Assembly (NCBI GenBank): GCA_003671195.1
Contig: QWPJ01000189.1
Location: forward strand, 1-38,245
Length of the DNA: 38,245 nucleotides
Direction: 5' to 3'
DNA from: Planctomycetota bacterium
GTDB lineage: Bacteria; Planctomycetota; Planctomycetia; Pirellulales; Pirellulaceae
Every line of letters begins with the position of its first letter. The stretch's first letter is position 1. Shown in pieces: positions 15,441 through 24,231 of this stretch. Below the pieces are notes generated by a model. It had not been told where the DNA came from and ran no database searches. It saw nothing but the letters and a program-made list of their open reading frames with translations. The position numbers and the translations under genes were made by a program.

Positions 15441-15711
15441 GATTCACCCGTTGGTAATTGGTCATATGTCAGTTTTTTCATCTTTATCCCAAGATAATCC
15501 GAGAGCGAGCCTCAGGGCTAGAAGACTCTGCGGATTGGGACGGTTGGAGGGTTTTTAAGGGTGAAAATTTGGCATAAATCGCTCTGTTGCATTCAAGCAA
15601 CACTCAAGGCACCGCCATGTGGTCTTTTTTCAACCTAGGGTTGGCTTACAAGTTTCGGTAGATCCCGAAAGGCAAGACCGAAAACTGTCCGTTTCTTCAT
15701 GGGGTTGAACA
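15441..15711. other. Divergent intergenic region between the ABC-like gene and the sigma-54 regulator
   Basis: This 271-base gap should hold both promoters. I see an inverted repeat TTTCGGT...ACCGAAA at about 15653-15690 and a small CAACC/GGTTG hairpin at about 15640, both in the leader of the regulator gene. No convincing -35/-10 pair, sigma-54 site or known riboswitch was identified. Confidence 0.4.
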
Positions 15712-17259
15712 ATGTCGATCAAAAATCGAACCGGCTTACAGAGAAAAACCATGCTCCCTTTTGCCGGTCGCTCGATGCTGCTCGTCGACGACGATCTTCG
15801 ACTCTTGGAGTCGACGCGTGACTTGCTCGAATTCCAAGGTTTCACGATCCAGACGGCTCGAAATTTCCAGGAGGCACAAAAAAGGCTGGCTGAATCGACC
15901 TTCGATCTGATCCTGACGGATTTACGCTTGGACGAAGGTTGCGGTTTGGAAATACTCAAGGCTGCCCAAGGCTTGCAGCCGGATTGCTGCCGATTGGCAA
16001 TGTCCGGATACGCGACTGCACGCTTGGAGGTCCTGGCTTTGGAGGCAGGTGCACACCAAGTTTTGCACAAACCCCTTGATGACCAGTTCTTGACGTCGAC
16101 TTTCGACGTTTTGTTGCGGGGACGACGCACAGTCCAAGGCGATCGGCAGGAGACAAGCCTTGCGCGTTGCGGCCCTTTGCATTCCGCTCGTTGGACCCCC
16201 AAACCCGAGAAGTCCTCTGGTCGAGACGGTGGCTGGTTTGGGTCGGGTAGCAAGATGCGAGAGGTGTTCGAGCTGATCGATCGCGTCGCGGATTCCAAAG
16301 CCAGTATTTTGATTACAGGAGAACCGGGGACGGGAAAGAGCAAGCTGGCCAGAACCGTCCATGGGTTGTCCGATCGCCGAGGTGGTCCGTTTGTCGAGGT
16401 GGCCTGCGGTGCGATCCCTGAGGCGTTGCTCGAGAGCGAGCTTTTCGGCCACACCGCAGGTGCATTCACCGGAGCGATCCACTCGAAGCTTGGCAAGTTT
16501 CAGTATGCACAAGGAGGAACCTTATTTCTCGATGAGATCGCTACGGCCTCTGCAGCGATGCAAGTACGGCTATTGCGAGTGCTCCAGGAGAGGTCCTTTG
16601 AAGCGCTCGGAAGCAATGAAACGGTTCGGACGGATGCGAGGATGATTTTCGCTACCAACGAGGATCTCGAGCAAGCTGTTTCAGCAGGTCGATTTCGTCA
16701 GGATCTTTTCTATCGGATTCATGTCGTTCCGATCGCATTACCCCCACTTCGCGAGAGGCTCGAGGACGTGGGGGAGCTCGCCGATGGTTTTTTAGCCCAA
16801 GCATGTCAGGAGTTTGATCGTCACGTCGAGGGTTTTAGCCCAGGGGCTTATCGCGCGATGAAGCAATACCCATGGCCAGGCAATGTTCGGGAACTTGAGA
16901 ACACCATCCAGCGCGCCGTTTTGGTCTGCCTGGGGCAGATCATCCAAACCGAGGATATCGAGAGACTTCTAACCAAGCCGTTCTCGGGATTTCCTAGCTC
17001 GGGGTTTCCTAGCTCGGGGTTTCCTAGCGCTCATCGAGCGCTCGACATCGAGTCGGAGAGTTCTCATGGCCGAGCGGCTGCATGGTCGGAACAGTACAAG
17101 GACCTAGACGAGGCGTTAGGGATCCCTGAAAAAGCGATTTTGTTAGGAGCGCTTCGAGCCCACGGTTGGAATCGCAATGCGACGGCCCAGCGGCTAGGAA
17201 TCAACCGAACGACGCTCTACAAAAAGATGAAGCGACTCGGTATCGAGTGCACAAACTAG
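15712..17259 (+). CDS. Sigma-54-dependent response regulator (NtrC family)
   Basis: Two-component activator that opens sigma-54 promoters. Order: receiver domain (about 20-136) with acidic pocket D26-D28, phosphoacceptor D70 (LILTDLRL), S98 and K120 (HKPLDD). Then comes an AAA+ domain (about 173-405) with Walker A GEPGTGKS (203-210), the sigma-54 contact loop GAFTGA (250-255), Walker B LFLDE (271-275), and LPPLRERLEDV. A linker of three GFPSS units follows, and then a Fis-type HTH (GWNRNATAQRLGINRTTLYKKMKRLGI). All key residues are present, so it should be active. An alternative ATG lies 13 codons downstream. No histidine kinase is adjacent; the nearest is at 24228-24983. The sigma-54-like promoter of dnaK in this window is a possible but unproven target. 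Confidence 0.92.
   Translation: MSIKNRTGLQRKTMLPFAGRSMLLVDDDLRLLESTRDLLEFQGFTIQTARNFQEAQKRLAESTFDLILTDLRLDEGCGLEILKAAQGLQPDCCRLAMSGYATARLEVLALEAGAHQVLHKPLDDQFLTSTFDVLLRGRRTVQGDRQETSLARCGPLHSARWTPKPEKSSGRDGGWFGSGSKMREVFELIDRVADSKASILITGEPGTGKSKLARTVHGLSDRRGGPFVEVACGAIPEALLESELFGHTAGAFTGAIHSKLGKFQYAQGGTLFLDEIATASAAMQVRLLRVLQERSFEALGSNETVRTDARMIFATNEDLEQAVSAGRFRQDLFYRIHVVPIALPPLRERLEDVGELADGFLAQACQEFDRHVEGFSPGAYRAMKQYPWPGNVRELENTIQRAVLVCLGQIIQTEDIERLLTKPFSGFPSSGFPSSGFPSAHRALDIESESSHGRAAAWSEQYKDLDEALGIPEKAILLGALRAHGWNRNATAQRLGINRTTLYKKMKRLGIECTN
16984..17028. repeat. Three tandem 15-bp units encoding SGFPS in the regulator linker
   Basis: Units at 16984-16998, 16999-17013 and 17014-17028 (TCGGGRTTTCCTAGC) differ at one base. 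They lie between the AAA+ domain and the DNA-binding domain and change linker length in steps of five residues without altering frame. Confidence 0.9.
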
Positions 17260-17314
17260 CCATCGCAACCTAGCCATCCCAGCCTAACCTAGCCAACGCA
17301 GCGCGATGGGGTTG

Positions 17315-20300
17315 CTACTTTGCATTCTCCAGAAACGCGATCAGATCCGAGAGTTCCTCAATGGTCATTTGGTTTTCCAATCCTGCAGGCATGATCGAAA
17401 CGTTGCTCGCTTCGCGTCGATCGATGTCGGCAGTCGGAATCGATCGGCGTTGGTCCGCAGTGACTTGGAGGACGAGTTCCTTGGGGGATTCCGACACGAG
17501 AAGCCCTTGGACGATTTCGCCGTCGCTCAGTAGGACTTTGGTGCTTCGGTAGGCTTGTTCGAGTCTAGCGCTCGGGAAGAGGATCGCTTCGAGCAGATCG
17601 CGTCTTGAACGCGATTGGCCGATCTTGCTCAGGACTGGACCGAGGTTCCCACCTACATAACCGACTTGATGGCAAGCGCTGCATGTGGCTTTGGTGGATC
17701 GAAACACATGGTAGCCCTGGCTGGGATTCCCGGGTTTCAATTGGCTCATCCACTGCTCGACTTTGCTGCGAATCTCGGGGTCTGGCCGGGTCCAGGTTTC
17801 GAGTGCCTCTTTCCAGGTGTTTTGGATTTCAGGCGAGCGGTTTTTAAGTCTCCTCAGGATGGATTCGGGGGAAAGGGTTTTGGCGGTTGCAAGACCGTGC
17901 AATGCTTCAAGCAGCGCGGCGTCTTGGGCAACTGTGCTTTCCTGCAAGTAGGATTCGATAGCAACTGGAAGTTCCAGAGGACCAGCGTTGGTCAGGTGGT
18001 CGAGAATCCGGTCGCGCGATCGATCGGATCGAAGTCGGAGGTTCGACAGGATTTTCCAAGCGACATTCCGTCGTTCTCGAAGTTCGGAATCCCCAATGGT
18101 GGGATCTGCAAGGGCAGTGGGATCTGCAAGGGCGGTGGGATCTGCAAGGGCAGTGGGATCTGCAAGGGCAACTTGGAGAACCTCTAGCTCCAGGACTTCG
18201 GGCAACTCGGACCCAGGGGGCATGAGTGCGATCCAGTTGAGCCAACGCAGTTGTTTTGTGTCGGAGTTTGGGTTCGATTGGACCCTTGGGAGCAGATCGG
18301 CCAGGGCTTGTTGAATCGCCGAGAGATCCCCTTTCCAGGTGCGACCGAGCAGCGCCGATTGCCATAGGGAAAGCTCGTCAGGTGAGCTCTCTTTGAGTTG
18401 CTTGGCAAGCGGTTGGATCCAGGACTGCGGGACGGGTCGGATTCCGAGCTTCGAGAGAATTGCGGTGGCACTTGAGGGTGCCTTGAGCAGGTGATCGCAA
18501 GCCCACTGGGCGACTTGTGGGTTGTCGGACCACCGTGCTACAAGAGACAGGGTCGCATCGCTCGGGAGGTCGCTAGGGCGGTCGCTAGGGTTACCCGAGG
18601 ATTTATCGATCGCCAAGAGGATTGCATCGATCCACTGCGGATGGGCTTCGAGGACCTGGAGTCCGAATTCGGATGTGTCTTGGTCTTGAGCCAGAGCGAT
18701 CTGGAGGACGAGGTTTGCGTGCTCAAGGGAAAGTCGTTTCCGATGCTCCAGAACACGAACCAAGGCGATTGTCGATGGGCCTGCTGGATCGGCTTGGGCT
18801 GATCCCTGGAGCGACTCCAAGAGGTCCTCGTCGCTAGCCCCCTCGATCAATGCGTAGATCAGCGAATGCGAGAGGGTCCTATCGCTCTTGGCGAGGCGGA
18901 TTTGGTTGAGAATTTCTTGAAGTTCGCCTTGGATACCGATTCGGCCCAAGATCTCCGCACCGCTTCGGCGCAGTGAAGCGTTTGGCGACACCAAGAGTTC
19001 CGAAGCGCGATCGCGGCTCGCTTGCAAACGGTCAAGAGAGGCCAGATGGCATGCGAGAGTAACGACCGATGGAGATTGGTCATGCATCGAGTCGAGCACA
19101 AGGCGATGGTATTGCTCTTCGAGCGCCGGGCGTTGGGAGTCGTCGGAGCGGACGTAATCGATCGATCGGTTCGTGAGTTTTTCTAGCCGTTTTTGCTCGC
19201 TGAGCAGGTTTTCATTTTTGGTCAGGGATTGGCCGCTGGTGAGCCCACGGAGTCGGTAGATACCGCCGCTGGCCACTCGCTGGTCTGTACCCGAACTTGG
19301 GCAACACAGATCGTACCATCCACCGGTATCGACGATCAAAATCGAGCCGTCGGTATCGAGAAGCAGATCGACCGGATGGAAGTCGATTCGATCCGAGGAG
19401 ACCAAGGGGAACGACTCGGCTCGATAATGGGCTTGGTCGCTGCGTTTTGTGAGGCGGTGAAGGCTGATTTGATGCAGGTTGAATTGAGCGCAAAGCAGGA
19501 AGCCTAATTCGTCGGTCTTGATACCGCTCGGAGGTAAGTTCAAGTTCGGCGCGAGGCCCCCGAGGAACATCAGTCCGGCGGGTGCCGCAGGTCCGAGTTC
19601 CGCCGTTGGGTCCATCAACTTGCCGGTCCGAGGGTGTCCGTCGAGGACCGCATGCGGCTTGCCGAAAATCGAACCATACGTCGCCGCACCGATTCCGTCG
19701 CGAAAACCGTTTCGGGGATGGTGCAAGAACGTGGCGCAAAAGAACCGATCGCCGTTGGGGAGCCAAGCCACATCGACTAGGTTATCCATGCCACCGGTCA
19801 TGACAGGATCGATAGGGCCACCTTGCGGGTGGCGTCGGTACAGGTGGGAGGCCTTGCTGGTCCAGGTTTTCTCGACTTGGACTTTTCCGGTAAGGATTTC
19901 GTGGGTTTGTTCTGCGAAGGCGGATTTGGTCCAGTAGATCCAACCGTCGGGACCTAGCCATGGTCCATGAAGATCATTGGCACATCCCGTTAGGGTTGTG
20001 CCATCGAACCAAACTTGTCGGTTTTCGCAAATTCCGTCGCCATCGAGGTCTGAGAGTTTCCAGATTTGAGGTGGTGCAGTCAGAAGGATATCGTTGCCGA
20101 TGCAGAGGATCCCTTCGGGGAAGCTCAGTTGATCGGCGATGACTTGTCGGCTATCGAATTTCCCATCGTTGTTGGAATCTCGAAGTCGAACGAGTCGGTG
20201 CGGACGAGAGATGAGTTGCTCTTGGACGGTCTGTTTGGTTTGCAGGTTCCAGACCGATTCGGCGACGACCAGCGAGCCATCGGGGGCGAAGGCCGCGACG

Positions 20301-20494
20301 ATCGGCCAGGTGCACAGTGCATCGTCGGAGACTTTTTCAATCGAGCAGGATTCCGGAATCGAGAATTCGATTGCGTCGATCTTGACGGTCTTCGTGGCCC
20401 AAGAAGCCTTGCGGGAATCTTGGGCCATGCTCGATGGGGTTAGGGTGCCGAAGCACACAAGGAGGGTGGCAAGGAACGGTGTCCAGGAAGTCAT
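17315..20494 (-). CDS. PVC-type heme-binding protein (beta-propeller dehydrogenase-like / HEAT / cytochrome c)
   Basis: Very large exported protein (1059 residues from the ATG at 20494; a TTG lies two codons upstream) of a family expanded in planctomycetes. A signal peptide (MTSWTPFLATLLVCFGTLTPSSMAQ) leads to a propeller-like domain of about 400 residues, with FAPDGSLVVAES, SDLDGDGICENR, DLHGPWLGPDGWIYW and DTGGWYDLCCP. A helical repeat region follows, then a C-terminal heme domain with CSACH at 938-942, GGNLGPVLSKIG and the later MPAGLE, whose Met may be the second heme ligand. An ALADPT repeat sits near 774-798. The electron donor or substrate is unknown; glycan or sugar oxidation is often suggested for the family. 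It lies 23 bases after dnaK on the same strand. It has a good RBS (AAGGAA). Confidence 0.88.
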   Translation of the reverse strand: MTSWTPFLATLLVCFGTLTPSSMAQDSRKASWATKTVKIDAIEFSIPESCSIEKVSDDALCTWPIVAAFAPDGSLVVAESVWNLQTKQTVQEQLISRPHRLVRLRDSNNDGKFDSRQVIADQLSFPEGILCIGNDILLTAPPQIWKLSDLDGDGICENRQVWFDGTTLTGCANDLHGPWLGPDGWIYWTKSAFAEQTHEILTGKVQVEKTWTSKASHLYRRHPQGGPIDPVMTGGMDNLVDVAWLPNGDRFFCATFLHHPRNGFRDGIGAATYGSIFGKPHAVLDGHPRTGKLMDPTAELGPAAPAGLMFLGGLAPNLNLPPSGIKTDELGFLLCAQFNLHQISLHRLTKRSDQAHYRAESFPLVSSDRIDFHPVDLLLDTDGSILIVDTGGWYDLCCPSSGTDQRVASGGIYRLRGLTSGQSLTKNENLLSEQKRLEKLTNRSIDYVRSDDSQRPALEEQYHRLVLDSMHDQSPSVVTLACHLASLDRLQASRDRASELLVSPNASLRRSGAEILGRIGIQGELQEILNQIRLAKSDRTLSHSLIYALIEGASDEDLLESLQGSAQADPAGPSTIALVRVLEHRKRLSLEHANLVLQIALAQDQDTSEFGLQVLEAHPQWIDAILLAIDKSSGNPSDRPSDLPSDATLSLVARWSDNPQVAQWACDHLLKAPSSATAILSKLGIRPVPQSWIQPLAKQLKESSPDELSLWQSALLGRTWKGDLSAIQQALADLLPRVQSNPNSDTKQLRWLNWIALMPPGSELPEVLELEVLQVALADPTALADPTALADPTALADPTIGDSELRERRNVAWKILSNLRLRSDRSRDRILDHLTNAGPLELPVAIESYLQESTVAQDAALLEALHGLATAKTLSPESILRRLKNRSPEIQNTWKEALETWTRPDPEIRSKVEQWMSQLKPGNPSQGYHVFRSTKATCSACHQVGYVGGNLGPVLSKIGQSRSRRDLLEAILFPSARLEQAYRSTKVLLSDGEIVQGLLVSESPKELVLQVTADQRRSIPTADIDRREASNVSIMPAGLENQMTIEELSDLIAFLENAK
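18099..18170. repeat. Four tandem 18-bp units encoding ALADPT
   Basis: Units GTGGGATCTGCAAGGGCR begin at 18099, 18117, 18135 and 18153 and are identical except for one base in the second. They encode six-residue repeats in the helical region of the PVC heme protein. The near-perfect identity indicates recent expansion. Confidence 0.92.
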
Positions 20495-20517
20495 GTACAA
20501 ATTCCTTGCCAGACTCT

Positions 20518-22425
20518 TTAGTTTTTGACCTCAAACTCCGCGTCGATCGCGTCGTCGTTGGATCCCTTGGAATCTGGGGTTTCGGTTTGGGCTTGAGGAG
20601 AGGAAGCAAACGAGGAACGGAAGGCGTTGGCCGTTTGTTCGAGTTCGGCCGTGGCGAGCTTGATCGCTTCGGCTTCGTTTTGATTGAGGGCATCGCGCAG
20701 TTTGCTGATGGCCGCTTCGAGGGGCTCTCGGTCGGACACTGCGAGTTTATCGCCTTGGTCTTTGATTGCCTTTTCCAACGAGTGGATGGTATTTTCAGCG
20801 CGGTTTCGAGCTTCGGCCAGTTCGACTTGCTTTCGGTCTTCATCGGCATGCGATTCCGCATCGCGCCTCATGCGTTCGATTTCATCTTTGCTCAGACCGC
20901 TCGATTGCTCGATTTTGACACTCGCCTGTTTGCCGGACTTGAGATCCTTGGCCGAGACGTTCAGGATCCCGTTTTGGTCGATATCGAATTTGACTTCGAT
21001 TTGCGGGACGCCTCGAGGGGCAGAATCGATTCCTTCCAAGTTGAATTGGCCAAGGACACGGTTGTGGATGGCCATCTTGCGTTCGCCTTGGTAGACGCTG
21101 ACGGTAACGGCCGTTTGGTTATCGGCAGCCGTAGAGAAGGTTTGTTTTTTCTCGACAGGGATGGTGGTATTTCGTTCGATCAAGGCCGTCAGGATTCCGC
21201 CTTCGGTTTCGATCCCGAGGGTCAGCGGGGTGACGTCCAAGAGCAGAACGTCTTTGCGTTCGCCAGAGAGAACACTGCCTTGGATAGCCGCTCCGACTGC
21301 GACGACTTCGTCGGCATTGACCCCTTGGTGAGGTTCCTTGCCGAAGATTTCTTTGACCAGTTCGCGGACTTTGGGGACGCGGGTTGAACCACCGACCAGG
21401 ACGACTTCGTCGATCTCGGAGGGATTCAATTTGGCATCTTTAAGCGCTTGCAGAACCGGTTGGCGGCATCGGTCGATCATCGGATCGATCAGGCCTTCGA
21501 AGGTGCTGCGGGTGATGGTCGTGAGCAAGTGCTTAGGACCGGAAGCATCTGCGGTGATAAACGGCAGGTTGATATCGGTCTGGGGAAGGGTACTGAGTTC
21601 CTTTTTGGCTTTTTCGCAAGCTTCTTGAAGCCGTTGGAGCGACATAGGATCTTTGCGTAGATCGATTCCATTGTCCCGTTGGAACATCGAGGCGACGTGG
21701 TTGAGCATGGCTTGGTCGAAGTCGTCGCCCCCGAGGTGGGTATCGCCGTTGGTGCTGATGACTTCGAAAATCTTGCCGGCTGATTCCCCATCGTTGTTAT
21801 GGGCGACTTCAAGAACCGAGACGTCGAAGGTACCGCCTCCGAGGTCGAATACAACGATTTTCTGGTCTTTGCTTTTGTCGAGTCCGTAGGCCAGTGCCGC
21901 AGCGGTCGGTTCGTTGATAATCCGGGCCACTTCCAAGCCTGCGATTTGGCCCGCATCTTTGGTGGCTTGCCTCTGAGCGTCGTTGAAGTAGGCCGGAACC
22001 GTGATGACGGCTTTGCTGACGCGGTGTCCGAGATAGGATTCGGCGGCCTCTTTGAGCTTGCGCAGAACCTTTGCCGAAATCTCTTGCGGAGTGAATTGTT
22101 GGTCACCGATTTGGACCTTAACGTACTCGTTAGCCCCTCCGACGACTTGGTAAGGGACGATCTTTTCTTCGGATTCGACTTCCGAGTGTCGGCGGCCCAT
22201 AAAGCGCTTGACCGAGTAGACCGTGCGACGCGGGTTGGTCACCGCTTGGCGGCGAGCGGGCTCACCGACGATGGTTTCGCTTTTGTCATTGAAGGCAACG
22301 ACGCTAGGTGTCAGTCGATTCCCTTCGGCATTGGGAATGACCTTGACCTCAGAGCCTTCCATGACAGCGACCACCGAGTTGGTGGTTCCCAAATCGATAC
22401 CGATGATCTTTTCGCCAGATGCCAT
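20518..22425 (-). CDS. dnaK: Chaperone protein DnaK (Hsp70)
   Basis: ATP-dependent cytosolic chaperone, 635 residues, the normal length. It has the ATPase phosphate-1 motif [16 protein letters not shown] (9-24), [50 protein letters not shown] and [16 protein letters not shown]. The substrate-binding domain begins [14 protein letters not shown], and the C-terminal tail ends [10 protein letters not shown], close to the standard EEVD-like bacterial ending. GAGGGAG precedes the ATG by a good distance. No grpE or dnaJ neighbour is present and there is no CIRCE element upstream. Instead a sigma-54-type promoter match lies about 100 bases upstream. The PVC heme gene follows 23 bases later on the same strand. 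Confidence 0.98.
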   Translation of the reverse strand: MASGEKIIGIDLGTTNSVVAVMEGSEVKVIPNAEGNRLTPSVVAFNDKSETIVGEPARRQAVTNPRRTVYSVKRFMGRRHSEVESEEKIVPYQVVGGANEYVKVQIGDQQFTPQEISAKVLRKLKEAAESYLGHRVSKAVITVPAYFNDAQRQATKDAGQIAGLEVARIINEPTAAALAYGLDKSKDQKIVVFDLGGGTFDVSVLEVAHNNDGESAGKIFEVISTNGDTHLGGDDFDQAMLNHVASMFQRDNGIDLRKDPMSLQRLQEACEKAKKELSTLPQTDINLPFITADASGPKHLLTTITRSTFEGLIDPMIDRCRQPVLQALKDAKLNPSEIDEVVLVGGSTRVPKVRELVKEIFGKEPHQGVNADEVVAVGAAIQGSVLSGERKDVLLLDVTPLTLGIETEGGILTALIERNTTIPVEKKQTFSTAADNQTAVTVSVYQGERKMAIHNRVLGQFNLEGIDSAPRGVPQIEVKFDIDQNGILNVSAKDLKSGKQASVKIEQSSGLSKDEIERMRRDAESHADEDRKQVELAEARNRAENTIHSLEKAIKDQGDKLAVSDREPLEAAISKLRDALNQNEAEAIKLATAELEQTANAFRSSFASSPQAQTETPDSKGSNDDAIDAEFEVKN

Positions 22426-22523
22426 GGTTTAGTTCTCCCTCAACGCGGTGTTCAATAGAATGATAATGTTTTTTGGAAACCGCCGGTTCCGGGTGGCCGA
22501 TCCGGCGAATGAAAACTCTTTAG

Positions 22524-22539
22524 AGCAATCTTTGTGCCA
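22524..22539 (-). promoter_or_regulatory. Sigma-54-type (-24/-12) promoter match ahead of dnaK
   Basis: On the minus strand the sequence TGGCACAAAGATTGCT matches the -24/-12 consensus TGGCAC-N5-TTGCW at every constrained base, with ten bases between the GG and GC doublets. Transcription would start near 22513, giving a leader of about 88 bases before the dnaK ATG. By chance such a ten-position match is expected about 0.07 times on both strands of a window this long, assuming equal base frequencies. Confidence 0.6.
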
Positions 22540-22689
22540 AAGCTCCCAAGAAGCGCAAGCAGGGATCTTAAACCTATCCAAATCAAGGGTTTACGATAAA
22601 ATCTCGGTCGTTTGCAGCCACCCGGGTTGCCTAAGTCTCGGCGATGACTGGCGGTCTTACCGTCAATTTGACAGGAAATCGAAACGAAA

Positions 22690-23652
22690 ATGCCAAGCTC
22701 TCAGCCCACCGAACAGGAGATTTGCCAGCGACTCGGACAGATCCAAATCGAGATTGCACGCCTGATCGAAGAGCGTCTTGCCCTGAGAGCACAGCTTGAT
22801 CCTAGCCGGCTTGAGGCACTGCACAGGGGGGGAGTGCCCCAGGGGGTGGCTTATTTAGGTCCTGAGCATTCGTATAGCCATTCGGCGGCTCGAAAGTACT
22901 TCAGGGACTCTCAGTTGCTATGCCCAGTCGGCACGATTTCTGCGGTTTTTGAAGAGGTCCATCGGGGACAGTCGCGATACGGCGTGGTTCCGATCGAGAA
23001 CAGCACCGACGGACGGATCGTCGACACGATGTTCAATTTCATCAAGCGTCCGCTTCAGATCTGCGGCGAGGTGCTCTTGCCGATCCACCATAACTTGCTC
23101 TCGGTTTCGGACCGATTGTCGATACGCAAGGTCTACAGCAAGCCGCAGGCGCTCTCGCAGTGCCGTCGCTGGCTCTCGGAGCATCTACCCGAGGCCCAGA
23201 GAATTGAGGTCGCCAGCACGACCCATGCAGCAAGGATTGCCAAAGAGGAGCCGGGGGCAGCGGCGATCGCCTCGCTCGAGGCATCCTTGGAGTACGGATT
23301 GCCGATCGTCTGCGAATCGATCGAAGACGATCCGAACAATGCGACCCGTTTTGCGATCATCGGCAAGGATCAACCGGCGATAACAGGCCGGGACAAAACG
23401 GCGATCCTGTTTCAGGTCCCGCATCAACCGGGGGCGCTGGCCGATGCGATGTTGATCTTCAGGGATAACGGGATCAACTTGACATGGATCGAGTCGTTAC
23501 CGGTTCCTGGTTCTCCGAACGAGTATTACTTTTTCGTGGAGATCGAGGGGCACCGCGATGAGGCTCCCATGGTCGATGCGATCGGTGCACTTGTGGAGCG
23601 ATCGCTTAGGCTCGATGTGCTCGGTTCCTATCCGCGTGGCATAGGAGGCTAA
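22690..23652 (+). CDS. pheA: Prephenate dehydratase with ACT domain and vestigial chorismate-mutase helix
   Basis: Converts prephenate to phenylpyruvate in phenylalanine synthesis, in the cytosol. Residues about 52-225 are the dehydratase domain, with YLGPEHSYSHSAA (55-67), VVPIENSTDGRI (99-110), the catalytic TRF (219-221) and IEDDPNNATRF. Residues about 236-315 are an ACT domain for feedback control, with PGAL (247-250). The usual ESRP is ESLP (268-271), which may alter Phe binding. Residues 8-38 (EQEICQRLGQIQIEIARLIEERLALRAQL) resemble only the first helix of an AroQ chorismate mutase. The other two helices are missing, so mutase activity is unlikely. The gene is divergent from dnaK across 264 bases and is followed after nine bases by the methyltransferase gene. 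Confidence 0.93.
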   Translation: MPSSQPTEQEICQRLGQIQIEIARLIEERLALRAQLDPSRLEALHRGGVPQGVAYLGPEHSYSHSAARKYFRDSQLLCPVGTISAVFEEVHRGQSRYGVVPIENSTDGRIVDTMFNFIKRPLQICGEVLLPIHHNLLSVSDRLSIRKVYSKPQALSQCRRWLSEHLPEAQRIEVASTTHAARIAKEEPGAAAIASLEASLEYGLPIVCESIEDDPNNATRFAIIGKDQPAITGRDKTAILFQVPHQPGALADAMLIFRDNGINLTWIESLPVPGSPNEYYFFVEIEGHRDEAPMVDAIGALVERSLRLDVLGSYPRGIGG

Positions 23653-23661
23653 AGACCGACG

Positions 23662-24231
23662 ATGCATTTTACGATGGAAGCACAGAGGCGATGTCGCGAG
23701 TCGATCGATCCGGGTTCGATCGCGATCGACATGACGGCGGGGAATGGATTGGACACGCTATTTCTGGCTCAATGCGTTGGAATGCAAGGGACCGTCTACG
23801 CGTTGGATTTGCAAGCCGATGCGATTGCAAGAACAGCTTTACGGGTTTCTCAGGCGGGTTATGCGAGCGTGGTTCGGTGCATCCATGCGGATCATGCGGA
23901 CATTGCAGATCATGTGCCATTGGAGCATCGAGGCAAAATCTCTTGCGCGATGTTCAACCTTGGGTATTTGCCTTTTTCCGACAAGTCGGTCGTAACGCAA
24001 GCGCCGACAACCTTGAGGGCACTGGATACTCTGGAGTCCCTTTTGGCTCCTTGTGGGTTGATCTCTATCCTTTCGTATGTCGGTCATCCAACGGGTTTGC
24101 AGGAGAGCCAGGCCGTCGAGGGATGGATTGCCCAAAGAGCAAGCCGCTATCGCATCGAGCGAATGGTCGACGAATCGAACGGGGCCAGTCCGATTTTGTG
24201 GATGGTGCGCGGGGTTGCGGGGTCCGGCTAA
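23662..24231 (+). CDS. mnmM: Class I SAM methyltransferase of the YtqB/MnmM family
   Basis: Predicted tRNA wobble-uridine methyltransferase of 189 residues (the 'rRNA methylase' Pfam family; Bacillus YtqB was reassigned as MnmM). It has the SAM-binding motif AIDMTAGNGLDTLFLA (21-36), an acidic motif VYALDLQADAIART (45-58), and the hallmark MFNLGYLPFSDKSVVTQAPTTLRAL (about 96-120) with SYVGHPTG after it. These blocks are strongly diagnostic of the family. The target modification is from family knowledge and untested here. It starts nine bases after pheA and is probably cotranscribed. Its TAA overlaps the convergent histidine-kinase stop. Confidence 0.82.
   Translation: MHFTMEAQRRCRESIDPGSIAIDMTAGNGLDTLFLAQCVGMQGTVYALDLQADAIARTALRVSQAGYASVVRCIHADHADIADHVPLEHRGKISCAMFNLGYLPFSDKSVVTQAPTTLRALDTLESLLAPCGLISILSYVGHPTGLQESQAVEGWIAQRASRYRIERMVDESNGASPILWMVRGVAGSG

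Noticed and set aside
15560..15711. Riboswitch ahead of the sigma-54 regulator
   Set aside because: There are short inverted repeats but no conserved core of a known class that I could identify.
18099..18170. CRISPR-like array of 18-bp repeats
   Set aside because: Units are contiguous with no spacers and lie in frame inside a protein gene.
20434..22458. Long + strand open frames opposite dnaK and the PVC heme gene
   Set aside because: They are antisense shadows of high-GC coding sequence with no family motifs; dnaK is unmistakable on the minus strand.
22426..22689. CIRCE/HrcA operator upstream of dnaK
   Set aside because: No TTAGCACTC-N9-GAGTGCTAA or close variant was found.
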